Below, one piece after another: positions 11,680 to 24,380 of a DNA stretch of 64,000 bases. Position 1 is the first letter of the stretch. Every line of letters begins with the position of its first letter. The notes below the pieces were generated by a model. The model had not been told where the DNA came from. It ran no database searches and saw only the letters and a program-made list of their open reading frames with translations. Both the position numbers and the translations under genes were made by a program. This DNA is from Eremophila alpestris peregrina (Eukaryota; Chordata; Aves; Passeriformes; Alaudidae): the NCBI GenBank assembly GCA_009792885.1, contig WMCF01000003.1:13795974-13859973 (forward strand), written 5' to 3'.

Positions 11680-12230
11680 TGCAGATTAACCCCAGCAGGT
11701 AGCTAAGCACCACACAGATGCTTGCTTACTCCCCATCCCCTCACCCCAGTGGGGAAGGGTAAGAGAAAAAGAAGAACAAAAAGAGTAAAGGAAAGGAAGA
11801 CTAAAACCAATAAAACTTGTGGATTGAGATAAAAATTGTTTACTAAGCAAAGAGAGAGAAAGATAACAAAACAAGCAATGCAAAGGCAATCACTCAGCAT
11901 CTCCCATGGGTAGACCAACACTCAGCCAGTTCTGAGCAAAACCCTCTCTTTTCCCTTTTTATTACTGCGCATAAGGCTATATGCATTGGCATGGAATATC
12001 TCTTTGGTTAGTTTGGGTCATCTGTCTCAATCCCAGCCTGCTGCATATTCCCAGTCTACTCAGTGGGAGGGCAAAACCAGAGAACCAGAGAAGGCCCTGA
12101 TGCTGTGCAAATGCTGTTCAGCAATAGCTAAAACATAGGTGAGTTATCGGCACTTTTTGGTCATAAATCCAAAACACAGCACCCTACAGGCTGCTATGAA
12201 AACATCAACATCCCAGCCAAGCTCAGTACA
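11680..12230 (-). mobile_element. Degenerate solo LTR of an avian endogenous retrovirus
   Basis: The minus strand begins TGTACTGAGCTTGGCTGGGA and ends ...GGGGTTAATCTGCA, giving TG...CA ends about 551 bp apart. This matches the familiar avian LTR layout: a start resembling TGTGCTGGTTTTGGCTGGGA, a middle GGATATTCCATRCC-like block, an AATAAAAAG core-promoter/poly(A)-type box (11953-11964), and a GTGCTTAG...TGGGGTTA end. No gag, pol or env sequence flanks it, so it is a solo LTR. No convincing target-site duplication remains, consistent with age. ERVL versus ERVK class is not resolved. Its orientation is the same as FSIP1. Confidence 0.75.
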
Positions 12231-15200
12231 GAGACCCACACATCTGCTTTCACAAAGAAATTAAGTGTTCAACATGACATTTTACTGCTTCTAGTGGTTG
12301 CTTGTTTGTTTTACAAACACTACGTTAAGAGAAAAAGCTTAATGAATGCAAAAGGAAAAAGTTAATCTTTCCTCTGTACAGCTGCTTCAGAAGGGTTAGT
12401 TCAGAATGTAATGACAGAAAATATTAAAGGATGTAGACCAGAAACATGCTCACAACTCAGTAAGCATGGGTTTGGAGAGGCCAGTAATGTGTATGGATTT
12501 GATAGTGTTAAAAATTGAGACTGAAAGCTGAAAAATGGATTCAGAAATTAAGAGCCCCTTACAATCATGATTTACCTTCTGGTTGTTCTGTGCTTATGTC
12601 GAGTGGGCTTGGGGTCTTCTGCAGTGTTTCAGCTATGACATATATCTTCAAGAATGAACAGCACTCCTAAACCATGGGAGAAAATCTCCTGCTTCTGTTT
12701 TTCCCTCCTTCTGCTGTCTTTCCTTCTGTTACTTAAATTTTCCCTTATTTTTTCCACTGGTTCTGTTTGTGTAAGGGCAAAATGAAAAGGTCTCCTAGTC
12801 AATTTATGGTAGCTGCTTCTAAGAGCCAAAATGCAGAAACAACAGAAGTATCTTGGCAAAAAAACAGAAGCACCAGCCAAAAAGTGGAGGAGATTATTTG
12901 GCACCTGGTAACATCCCAGTCTGAAAAGAAAACGCAGCTTGTAACATTATAAGCCCTCAAAACCTCAACATAAAAGTGATTATCAGCCTTGTGGAATGAT
13001 ATAAAAGCTCCACTAAAAATCAATTTAAGAATTTTAGAAGAGAAAATGAACTCCATTAAGAAACTGAAAATTAAAAAACTTAGAAATTTTTTCCCTTCTT
13101 TCTCTGAAAAAGAGAAATTTTCACAGAAATCAAAAGAAGACATGAGTTTACACAATTTTGATCTTTTTTAGAGGAGCAAAGTAGGTGAAAACTGTGGGGA
13201 CAATACATGATAAACCAGTTTTTTACAGGTAGCCTTTTAGGTTATACAGGTAAAAACAATTAAATCAAATTTGCCTCCAAGAACTTGTCATAAACATGCC
13301 TATTTTAGTCATTAGAGAGAGGTGTAACACTTGCTTTAATTTTACCTTTCTCAAAAATATCAAGTCAATTGCTTGCAACTTGAATGTGCCAATAAAGGAA
13401 AAGTGTGTTTAATCAGCTGTGCCACACTCTGTAGACTTTAGAAAGAGAAAGCAAAACCTGGAAGGAAAAAAAGGAAGCTAAAAGATCTTTTTCAGCTATT
13501 TACTTTTCATTTGACACTACAGACACGAAGCTACATTGCTCACAGCTGCTAAGTTTACATGGTACTACACGAGGATATAATTACGAGGTTTTTAAGTGGG
13601 ATGGCTGTAAGTGGGAATTGTTCCTTGGAACCCTATGGAAATAATTCCATCATTTTTAAAGACACCAGACACCAAAAGCTGTATTTCTGAATTGCTACAA
13701 ATTGTACTTTTCCCCCTAACTTTCAATTTTAACTTCATTTCATGGTAGCTTTTGATCTTCAGGTTGCATAACATTTTCTAGGGACTTACATATTACCAGG
13801 TTCTCAACCATGGGCACTAAAATCTAAATTTGCATGTCCTCACCAAGTTTTAAGAGGGTAACTTTAGGAAACCGAATCTGAAAATGTCTCACAGGCCTAA
13901 AGTTTCTAACATTTCTATCAGGCATGTATTGTAATAAAAAATAAGTATTTTTCAAGTAACTGAAAATTACTCTGCATCATCATTTTCCTCAACTGAGTAT
14001 ATATGACTTTGAAGCTCCATTCTCATTATCTGAACCAATAGGGTATTTTTAACCTGTAGGCCCTAAGCAGTATTGGATTCAACCTAAACAGTTAAACAGG
14101 ATAAAGATCAGTTAATATAAGTTAAAATATCAAATATAACTCATTAAAATATGTATTTCCATTACCATGATGGCTTTTTCTGTCATTTTGAAGATAATAT
14201 AACGTAGGATTTATGCATCATGTTATATTGTACCATTTCCCCTAAGGTCCAAACACTGGTTGTATAGCATATTTGACTTTTGTATATACTGTATAATAAA
14301 AATTTTCTTTAGTGAAGTTTCAACATTGTCCTGTTACTCAATTTTACTCAAGCTTCCATCATTAGCAGCAGGACACAAACTTCAAGTAAGCAGGAATAAA
14401 CAAAGGAAGCCATTTTATTCAGCATCCTTAACTGAACAAAAGATAAGAACTAAAATTATAAATAAATACATATTAAAGTGTGTAATTAAATGTGTATAGA
14501 GAATATTTTCCTGGCTAGGGCAAAGAGGTACTGACTTGATATAAAGAGCCTGATTAACTGGATATCCTACTAGTCACCAAACAATAAGAGTTGAGTGTTT
14601 CTTAGAGAATGTAATTTCAAAGTCTATGAATTTTAAAAGCTGCATAATGATGGAAATCCCCCTTCAATTAAACACTAAACTATGAGAAAAATCTCTGATT
14701 TAAATCACTTTGAATTTGAAAATCCATTTACTCCAAGGATGTCAACAGATGTTTTGCAAGACTTCAGCTCTTCTAACTCCAGATTAGTTCAAAATTTAGC
14801 TCTTCTATCAACTGTGTTTGTCGATAGAAAAATATCTAAGTATTTTCCATATATGAGCCACTGTAAAAATTTTCATTTCTAAAATCTTTCTCAACAAATG
14901 ATTAGCTCCCTGTTTTTAGAGCACTTGATTTCATACAGTTTCAAGGGTTCTTATATTAGAAGCAAGCTGGTTTTAACTAAACACGCTGACGATGTGTGAA
15001 AACATAAGACACAAATACCTGAACTGGTATTTACAATCCATGACTCAGAATAAGACTCTCATTTTCTAGCCTCTACTGAAGAAGCAGAACTTCTGCAATC
15101 TAGACTATTTAGCATTCAAAACCAGCTTCCTAAACATCCCATTTTGTGTTTTTAACTGTTTGTTATTAAGCATTTAACAGATTTCATTCCAGAGAAATCT

Positions 15201-15477
15201 CTTCCTTGAATATTAAGTTGTGGCTTTAATTTTCAGCAAAGCCAGTAGAGTAGACAAAAATGCCTTGATGTGGTTGCAGCTGTTTTCTGTTACAAATTCC
15301 TTTTTTTTCTTTTTGTCATCTTATTGGCTGAATATTTTTTTCTGAAAACTAATGTAGCATAATGGGATCACCCTCACATACAGCGTTTTTAAAACTGCAA
15401 TGAACTATCTAGAGATTTTAAGAATGCTTACAGATCTATAAACTACTGGAAGAATAGAAAATGTTCAAGAACAGAAG
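12231..15477. other. Intronic single-copy sequence
   Basis: AT-rich sequence inside the FSIP1 last intron. Short open frames on both strands near 12.6-13.2 kb overlap one another and show no family resemblance or splice context. Nothing functional was recognised. Confidence 0.6.
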
Positions 15478-15595
15478 TGTTCAAGGCCAGGTTAGATGTG
15501 GCTCTGAGCAACCTGGTCAGGTGGAAGGTGTCCCTGTCCATGGCAGGTTTGAATCCCTTCCAAGCCAAACCATTCTATCCTGCTATAATTCCATG
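15478..15595 (+). mobile_element. CR1 LINE 3'-end fragment
   Basis: The plus strand carries the CR1 3' UTR signature: TTCAAGGCCAGGTTAGATG, then GCTCTGAGCAACCTGGTC, GTGGAAGGTGTCCCTG and CATGGCAGG. It ends in a CCATTCTATC-like tail corresponding to the (ATTCTATG)n terminus. It is 5'-truncated, as is usual for CR1, and several point changes show it is old. A 60-codon open frame through it is incidental. Confidence 0.88.
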
Positions 15596-18500
15596 AAAAC
15601 ACAGAAGCCACAAACACATGATCTAGGTGACCTATGCAATTAAGAGTACTTTAGTCTTATTAAATATGGAAAGGACTGGCCCAAGGAGCAGCAGGCCATA
15701 AACACTCATCTAAAGCAACTACAGACAGAAGCCTCAGACTCAATTTTCAGATACTCTTTCAAGATATCTTTTACAGTGACTCTTAACTGGCTGGCAACAG
15801 GCACCTCTAAATACTGACTTTTTCTAAATAACATATTAATTTATATGGTAAACCTGACCTGCAGTACATATTTTGAAGGTGTAAATATTCTCTTCTGATA
15901 GCAGAAGTATTATATCAGGGAAGGTCTGCTATATGTAGAATAAGAAGATACAGAAACTCACAGGGTTCTCCAGTGAAGTAATATAGGTAGGGCACAATCT
16001 CAGTTATCCAAGTTAAGGTAAAGTCTCTTTTATGAATGTGGTTTTCTTATAGAGTTTTTGACATCCTCTCTTTGTTTCACATTCACACCACCTACATCAA
16101 GACTCTCAGCCAAGAGCTAATGTCAGCTACAGTTCCCAAGGTCCTCAGAGGCAGCAGAGAGAAACCAGCACCAGGAATTGTAATTCAACCCAGCTAAGAT
16201 GTAAAGACAGAACATTTAGAATTTTGCTTACTAATTATTGTTTTAAAATTGAAGCCTTTCTGACAACACATTTAAAAGGCTACTCAACCAAAAGAGAATA
16301 AATGGGAAGAAGTAAAAATCAATACCAGAAAATAAATTTGGCTAGTCACAGAAAAAGCAATAAAACATATTACTTTTCAGAAATTTGTTGTGAAGAAATA
16401 TGTTGAAATACAGAGTTGCCAATCTGTTACCTAGCTTTAAATAACATGACCCATAATGTATCACACTGGTTTAGTGTTTCACTGTCTCGCTCCCACAAGC
16501 TTAATATGACAGCATGTATAGTACTGCCATGTATTGGCAAATGCAAGAATTCAAACACTGAGATACAGCAGATCTCTCCAAAAATATCAGTACAGTTGAA
16601 ACTATATTTTTTTTCTTGTTTTGGTCTTTTAATTGTTACAGTTTTAAAGAAAGTCTTGAATTGTGTCTCTTTCTTACAAGGAACAAAGATTCTAGTGCAA
16701 TTATGGCAGTGCTAAAATCTAGAGCATTAACAGTACCAAAATGGGAATAAAAAAGTACCAAATTGGGAATAAAAAAGATAAGCTATCTATCTTTGCAGCT
16801 GTGTGAATTGCAAATATGGAATCCTACCTCACAGTCTCAGGACTATGAAGTCTCTTTAAAAAAAGAAAAAAAATCAAGTTCCCATTCACTGCTTCTGAAA
16901 TGTTTCTGTACTTCTCAATTCATGGCATGGATAATTACAGCCATAAAGGAAGATCCCATCTGAAATCTAGGAAACTTTTACGGTCCTCAAGGGAAAGATC
17001 ACTGTACATAAGTATAGCTAAATTAAAAAGGGTATGGATAGTTGTGCCACATCTCTGTCTGCTTGTGAGAGGCCAAAGAAAATTCTTTACCAGTTCTGTT
17101 TGGTGGGGCCTCTTGCCAAAAGGCAAGTGCAAAGCTTCTACAGGGAACATCATGTTCTAGCTTTGTTTGTCAGTGTGGGAATATATTTTATGGAGCACTG
17201 AAAGACCAGCATTTAAAAAGGAAGAGAATGATATGAAGCTTTTTCTTTACTGAAGAATGGAAGGGTATTTTGAAATGAGGTAACTGCATCTGGCTCTTGT
17301 ATTTCCATTCAAAAGGAAAACCCAAAAGCCTTTAGGAAGAATGTGATGAACAATATTGCCCCAGGCAAAACATTTTATTTGGAGTTTCAAGACTTCCTGC
17401 ACCTGTTCTTGATTTTGCATAGGGGGAGGGGCACAAAACCTTTCAGTAAGTACAAGAACAGGAGTTAAAGATTGAAATATTCAAATATATATCAACAGAA
17501 ATTTCCCATTTACCACATAACAATAACATTAAAAAAGCTGAGACTAAGATAACACGAGTGCTAATCTATTGTTACCACTTGATGTTTGGAAGCTGTTTTC
17601 ACGAAGACACATAAAAAAGCAAAATTATAACATTATTTCTTTTTTTTTTCCTAACTACAAAGGGCACTGCATGGAAAGTCTAGTTGTTAAAGTAAAATTT
17701 AAAGTTTTGATTATTTAATAAAACACACTTTTTCCTCAGGCTTGTCTAAGAAAGTAAATGTGAGACAGCACTAATGACTACATTCCTGCTGGCATGATAA
17801 ATTTCATATATTATTATAACCAAAACCCATGCATTTTATGTCTTTGCCAAACTAGAAACAGCATAAACACTTTAAGAATGGGTAAGAGAGAAAACCTCTC
17901 TATTTTTCTTCTGAGGCAATGACGGAAAACCTCATCTACTTTCTGCCACTAACTTGAAAATACTTTTCAATGCCCTAGGCCTTAGCAATAAAAACCACTT
18001 TCAGCATCTTTGGTGGTTCTTTTCCTTATGTCCTGTAGCAAGGACAACTGAAAACGTACATGCATTCCAAGTGTTGCAGTTCCTTATTTTTATTAGCCTG
18101 GTTCATGTAATCAGAAGCACAGGTGTCTGCATGCAGATCAAAAGCAAGAAACCCTTTACTCAGGTTAGAGAGGCAGTAAATTGATTTGACAATGGAAGCC
18201 ACAGACCAAAAGGTACAGCACACATCACTGTAGTACACTTGTGCTTGTCTCCACTCACTTTTCCTGGTAAATCCATGCCTGATAGATAAGACATGGCTTC
18301 ATGTCTGTAACTATAAGCAACAACAGCATTCAACAGGTCACACAATCACACTGGGCAGGTTCCTGCATTTCTTCCTCATCACCAAGGAGCATGCCACAAG
18401 CCAAGTGACAGATACAAGAAATCAGATAGCTCAAACCGCATATACTAAGCATAAGCATACCAGCTTTCCTGCATCAGGGACATCAAATAATTACACTCAT

Positions 18501-21500
18501 GTAGAAGGCTTTATTGTAAAAAGATTCATGGTTTAAAAAAAATAATGTCTTGATGACAGGAGAATATTTTAGTGTTTGAATTTTTCAACCATTTTCTGCA
18601 GAATGTGCTCATACGTAAAATACAATTCAAAACAGCTGAGTAAATATTCATTCTACGGAATTCTGCCTTTAGAGAAATTAAAACAATTCTAGAAACAACA
18701 AACAAATTACAAAAATGTAAAATGATACAGCTTCATGTAACTCAGAGAAAAGTTAATATTTTGCAGTTTGAAATGCATACTTGCAATAGGAATAGCTAAA
18801 ATATGTTGTTAAATTAAGCTTGAGACAATGCCATTTATACTCAATGACGTACACCACAGCACAAAAAGGAAAAAAAAAAAAGCATATTATTTCCCCTAGT
18901 AAAAGACATGAAAGCACCAAAAGGCTCATGTTTTTCAAAAGAATGTTATGTAAATTTATCATGCATTTGGGATACAGGTGACTCTGCTGAAGCTGGAGTC
19001 TGTCTTTTGCCCATAAAGTCAAAGTTCACATGTCACTCATAAGATCTGAAAGATTAATTTACAAAAAGTCTGTGTGATCACATTACAAGGTCAATGGCTT
19101 AAACACAAAGCACTGTGCACACCAGTTGCTTGGAACTTTCTTTACTGCACATTGGAATGTTTTTGCCCAGTTGCTTTGGTAAAAAAGAACAACCAAAGTT
19201 CACAGCTGTGTTTCTGATGAATTAATGATGACATTGTTGGTTTTAGAGGACACTATACTACTCTCAGTTATGCAGAATCACAGCTACTGAATCACTAGGC
19301 AGTGACAGAGTCAAGTGTTTTTATGTGCTTCTTCCAGGCAGTTAGGAGAAACCTACTTTTTCATTAGGTTAATTCAAATAGAGAGTTCCTTTTGAAAAAC
19401 ACTGAAAATAAAGAACTCATCATATCTTTTGAAACAAAACATAGGAGCTTAGGGTGAATGACAAATATTTAAAAATCATAATTTCTTTAACCAAGGACAC
19501 TCACTGTTCAGGTTAACATGATTTTCCAATAGGTTTCTTAAAATTTCAAACTTTTGAAAGACTTCCAGGATAGACGGGCAGATTATTCAAATGAAATGCA
19601 CCAAGGACCAGATTTGTAAACAGTTTATATATCAAACTAAGACAAGTATAACATGTTCATAGAAAGACATAAATCTCTGAAAACACACAGAGCAGATGCA
19701 GTTTCCAGCACTATTAAGCTGCATTAAGAAGCAATAAAAGGAAATTAGAAGAGATGGAAGCTCCATGTATCTGATTTTTTAATGCTAATGGCAAAAATAA
19801 AAGCATACATAAACATCTAACCCGTTGTTTCAGACATAAAAGTGTATGCAAATAGCAAGGTTGGATACAGCTACAGTCTGGAAGAATGATGCTGTATATT
19901 AGTAGAGCCTTTACAATGTGACTAAATGTATGTATACCAGCCTGGCTGGCACAATTTGAGAGTTATATTTAATTCCTGAAATGAATGAGTTTTAATTAAG
20001 AAAGACACATAAGCAATCTGAGCCACACAATGATTTTGTATCCTTTCCAGACACATCAGAAATTCATTCCTTCTGGAATTTTAAGAATGAATTGTTGTGG
20101 ACCTCACTGGTCTGCCTGGCAGGAGACACCATCAGCTTGTTCTTGCCTTATGGAATCTATTCACACATGTATCCCCTTACTGTACTAAGCACCACTTCAT
20201 ACAGGAATTATTTAAATGCACTTGATGCATTTGACACAGTCTGTGTTTTAGTTTACGTATTATTGGAAGAATATTCCTTACATGGGTGAGTCATTTGTAG
20301 CTTTCTGTGAGCCAGCTTAATACTGGCTACTGGGAGTTATAGGCTGTCAGGCACCATAATGAAAAGCTGTAAAATGGAATACAGAGAAAATAACAAGGCA
20401 AGGGATGTGACATAGGTACTTCTGTATTTTATCCTCAAGTCACTCTTGAGAAAGAGGATTAAGGCACTTCAGTCTCCCTACTCAGAGATGGAAGTGCTGA
20501 GCACTGTGTCAAACATCTTGTACCTTTTTAGGCACACTCCCTTCGGCTTGGCTTTCTCCACATGATAGAGCAGTTTCATGGATAGCCATGAACAGTAATG
20601 CACCAAATCTATTCTCAACAGCATTCCGTCGAGGATGGACAGGTTTCTCTTAGAAGACCACACTTTTATTTTGAAACAGCAGGCTTACAAAGAACTAAAT
20701 TTGGCTCCCCCATTGCCAGGTGAATATTTGAACCATGAGATAAATGAAGTAATTAGAAGAGCTCTTCCTTGTTTGAAACAAAAATGTTTTAGAAGTGCCT
20801 AGCTTTACTAAATTCCTCTAGGTTTTAGATCTTAGGAAGACAAAGGCACCTGATGGGAGCCCACATGAAAAAAAACCCCAGACTCCAGAAAGGGTGAGTC
20901 CACAGACATTTGAGTTCTGAGTTTGGTTTTTTTTTTTTCTCCTCTTAGAAGTTAGCCTTGGGCTGTTCCCAGCTCAGTAAACTGGCTGCTCTGAATATTA
21001 TTCTAAACCCACATAATCCTCAGCCTGAACTGCAGAGAAAGCCCAGGAATTAACATACATTCACTCAATAAGGCTTTAAATGACTTGCCCAAGATGGGAG
21101 GGCAGAATGTGCTAAGCCACTGTACCTACCTGTCTTTCATGATGTTCCTAGGACAGAAATTCACATCTTGTTGAAAAAAGAAAAAAGAAAGGCTCACTAA
21201 TGAAAAGGAATCAGTGATTTGAGTCTCTCTCTCCCTCTCTTGATTTATATCTCTGTACACAGAATGGGGTAAGGGTGTGCAAGTATGTATGCACACACCC
21301 ACCATGCACCCTAATGAGTTAATTAAATCATTTACTGGCTTATTCACAAAACCAGAAATATAGGGGTGGGCACAGGAAAAGGCTGCAAATGAAACCAGTA
21401 CAAAATAATGAATTATTAAGAATAAATTAGTGAGTGAATTGGATGTGTAGAATGCAAATTCCTACTCTGCAGTACGTAATTAAAGAACTCTGTAAAACCC

Positions 21501-24121
21501 CAATATTTGACTCTAGGACATGCACAAAAAAATCTGGATCACTGTATCTTCCAAAACCACAAACCAGACCCATATGCTCATGAGACAAACCATATGGAAA
21601 AAATCAATCTTTTAAAAATATTCAAGAATATTTTTAACAAGACTCATCAAAAAATTCTAATAATTTTTATAATGAGAAACTTAAGATTTATTCTTCTCAA
21701 GACACAGGAAAAAAGTTCATGCTGAAATCTTTAAAAGGCTACTCTGGGAAAAAGAAAAGAAAACAAACAAGAAGTGGTGGATATTTGGTAATAAAAACAA
21801 ACATAATGAGATAAGAAATAAAAGGACAGCTTTCCTTCTCCAAATGAGGCCTCTTTATAAGAGATGAGCAGTACTTGGTTGAGAGTTTTACTAGGAGGGA
21901 ATCTTCTGGCTTTTGGACAGCTATGAGGGCTGAATATTGGATTTCCCATGTAAAAATGGGAATAGTGTGACAAAGAGGAGGAGTGAAAGCCTTGCCACAC
22001 TCCTGGTGCTTACATCTGGTTACAGCTCCAGTATAAAGACACGCCTGTCTGAAGTTAGAGCACTGCAGAAAAGGTGCCAACAGATCCTGAGACAAGAACA
22101 GTTGTGCAGTCAAGGAACTAATGATACATCTTATTCAATCTCTCATCCTCATACAAAAGTGAACCTGATCCCAAATTTAAGAAACACCTCTGGCTATTCT
22201 GAAGCTCCCACAAAGTAAACCAGAGGAGCTTAACCTGCTAAACTTTAATTGCTATTCTAAGTTCTATATACAGGTTGCATCATGAAGGAAATAAAGGCCA
22301 AAGATACTCTACCCATAAAAGGATAAATTTTGCTTACAATCCAATCTCAATTCCTGGTTTTACTACATAGTTTTTTTCTGTTCAGCCACTTTCTGTATCT
22401 CACTTTAATCTATTTGAAAAAAATTGCTCTTAAAGGGACAAAACTGTTTAGTCAAAAGCTTGACTGGAGAAACCTGAATTCCTTAAATAAAATATATTAT
22501 ATGATGCACAAAAGAATACTAATATGGGCAAACTATGCAATATTCTATATGCTAAAAATAAGAAATCAGACCTACAAATCTTTTGGAACAATGCTGTGAT
22601 TTTGTTCATACAAGTGATCACAAAACTGAGATTACAGTAAAAAGAATTAGAATTTGAGAAAGGTAAGCACAAAAAAAGTCCAAAAGTGAAGAGAAAATTG
22701 CATTCTATATTTCTTCTGAAATTAGGCACAGCATGACATCTGAAGTGATTAAATTTTACATTATTTGAACAGTAAAGCAAAGCCTTTTATGTACAACTGC
22801 GTAACAGTAAGATTATTATACAATATAAAAAAGAGGAAAATACTGATGAACAAAACAAGAGGTGACATACCTCACAAAACTGAAGGAATGTTTAATTCAA
22901 CCTCCTCAATTATTACTGCCTTCATTACATATTTCATGTAATTTAGGACCATATTCTTATACTACCATTTTCTCTTCACTTACCTCACACAAAGAAAAAT
23001 AACATAAGCAGAAAGTTTATGGTCTATTCATCAGCACACATCTTCTAATCTCTGCCTATGCATTGACAGAGACTGTAATCACGCCTGATTTATTAGTGCA
23101 GTTCAGTGACTCCTTTATTACTATTTAATCCTGACTGCTATATATCCTACAGTTGCCAACTCTCTACACAGCACCTATTGCACACCATGTCTGGCACTAT
23201 AAAAGTACTGAACTGTAATTAAAATTACTAAACATACTAAAACCATTGCTAAGGCTGAGTGCCAAAGGTAGCTCTCTGAAGGGGATTAGCTTGGACACTC
23301 TACAGCATTACCTGATGAGAACATTACATTTCAAGAATATGAACATAGAAAATATCACAAGGTAAAGCCAAGGCATACTGATATGCTCATTGCACCTGCA
23401 TATTTCAGTGTTCCTGTCATATAACTACAAGGAGTCTGAGTAAAGCCACAGACAATATCCAGATGTGAGATTATCTGATGCCTCTTTTAATAGTACCAAG
23501 GAACTCGCAGCCTACAGAAGGTAAAGGGCAAAAGGATTCAAAAAATTCTTTTAAATTTTGGCTTGTTCAAAGGGTTGCTTGGGGGCAAGGTGCTTCAAAA
23601 CCACTTCAGGGTGGTCCACTGTAGTTTAATTCTCCTGCTCATCACTCTCCTTGGCATCTAAATATAACAGAAGTCCTTGTAAAGCAGTATTAAACTTGTT
23701 TGCATTTCCCTGCTTCAGAGGATTTTCTTCCTGTAAATCACAAGACCTTTAGAGTTCATCTCTATCCTCTAGCACAAAACTCCAAGCTTTAAATTTTCAG
23801 ACATGTACCTTACCCCAGTCTTGCCAAAAGTCAAGGGCTACTATCATGTAAATCATAGTTATAACATGTGAAGCATGGTATTCATATGCATAGTAACCAA
23901 AAACTTCATATTTATGCTTTTAATGGATTTCCTCCTTTCTTATAAACATTAAGATTACTGGTTTTGTCTGGTTTTGTTCAGTATGAAACAGTCAACCAAT
24001 ACAGTATAGCCAATAAAATAATAAAAAAGAAATTGGAAAATCATTTTGTTGAAAGAAGATAGTATGAGTACGTATCAAATACTTAGATTTCTTCAAAGGC
24101 ACAAACTCATTTTATCAAATA
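15596..24121. other. Intronic single-copy sequence
   Basis: AT-rich sequence with no recognised gene, RNA or interspersed repeat. A 22-bp tandem duplication is listed separately. Open frames of 60-124 codons are scattered on both strands without homology or splice support. Confidence 0.55.
16732..16775. repeat. 22-bp tandem duplication
   Basis: Two adjacent copies of a unit beginning AGTACCAAA(A/T)TGGGAAT start at 16732 and 16754. They differ at one base within the unit. It is a young-looking local duplication in the intron. Confidence 0.8.
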
Positions 24122-24380
24122 CAGAATCACAGGATCATAGCATAATTGAGGTTGGAAGGGATCTCTGGAGATTGCCTAGTCCAAATACTCTGCTTAAAGC
24201 AGAATCAACTATGGTAGGTTGATCAGGCTGTGTCCAGTCAGGTTCCAGCTCTCTTTGGGGATGAAGATTCCACAACCTCTTAGCCACCTGTACTAGTGTT
24301 CAATCACTCTCAAAGGTTTGGGTTTGTTCCCCCTTAAGTTTAAAAGGAACATTTTGTATTCCAGTTTGTACCCATCTCTT
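24122..24380 (-). mobile_element. CR1 LINE 3'-end fragment, minus strand
   Basis: The plus strand opens with CAGAATCACAGGATCATAG, the reverse complement of the CR1 terminal octamer tail. It continues with GGTTGGAAGGGATCTCTGGAG, then CCACAACCTCTTAGCCACCTG, and a TTCCAGTTTGTACCCAT block near 24377. This order is the standard reverse-complement CR1 3' end. The tail lies at low coordinates, so the insertion is in the same orientation as FSIP1. Confidence 0.88.

Noticed and set aside
11686..11921. Two minus-strand frames of about 70 codons
   Set aside because: They lie inside the solo LTR and are not retroviral genes.
12629..13171. Overlapping frames on both strands, up to 118 codons
   Set aside because: Mutual overlap on both strands, low-complexity Lys/Phe-rich composition and no homology recognised.
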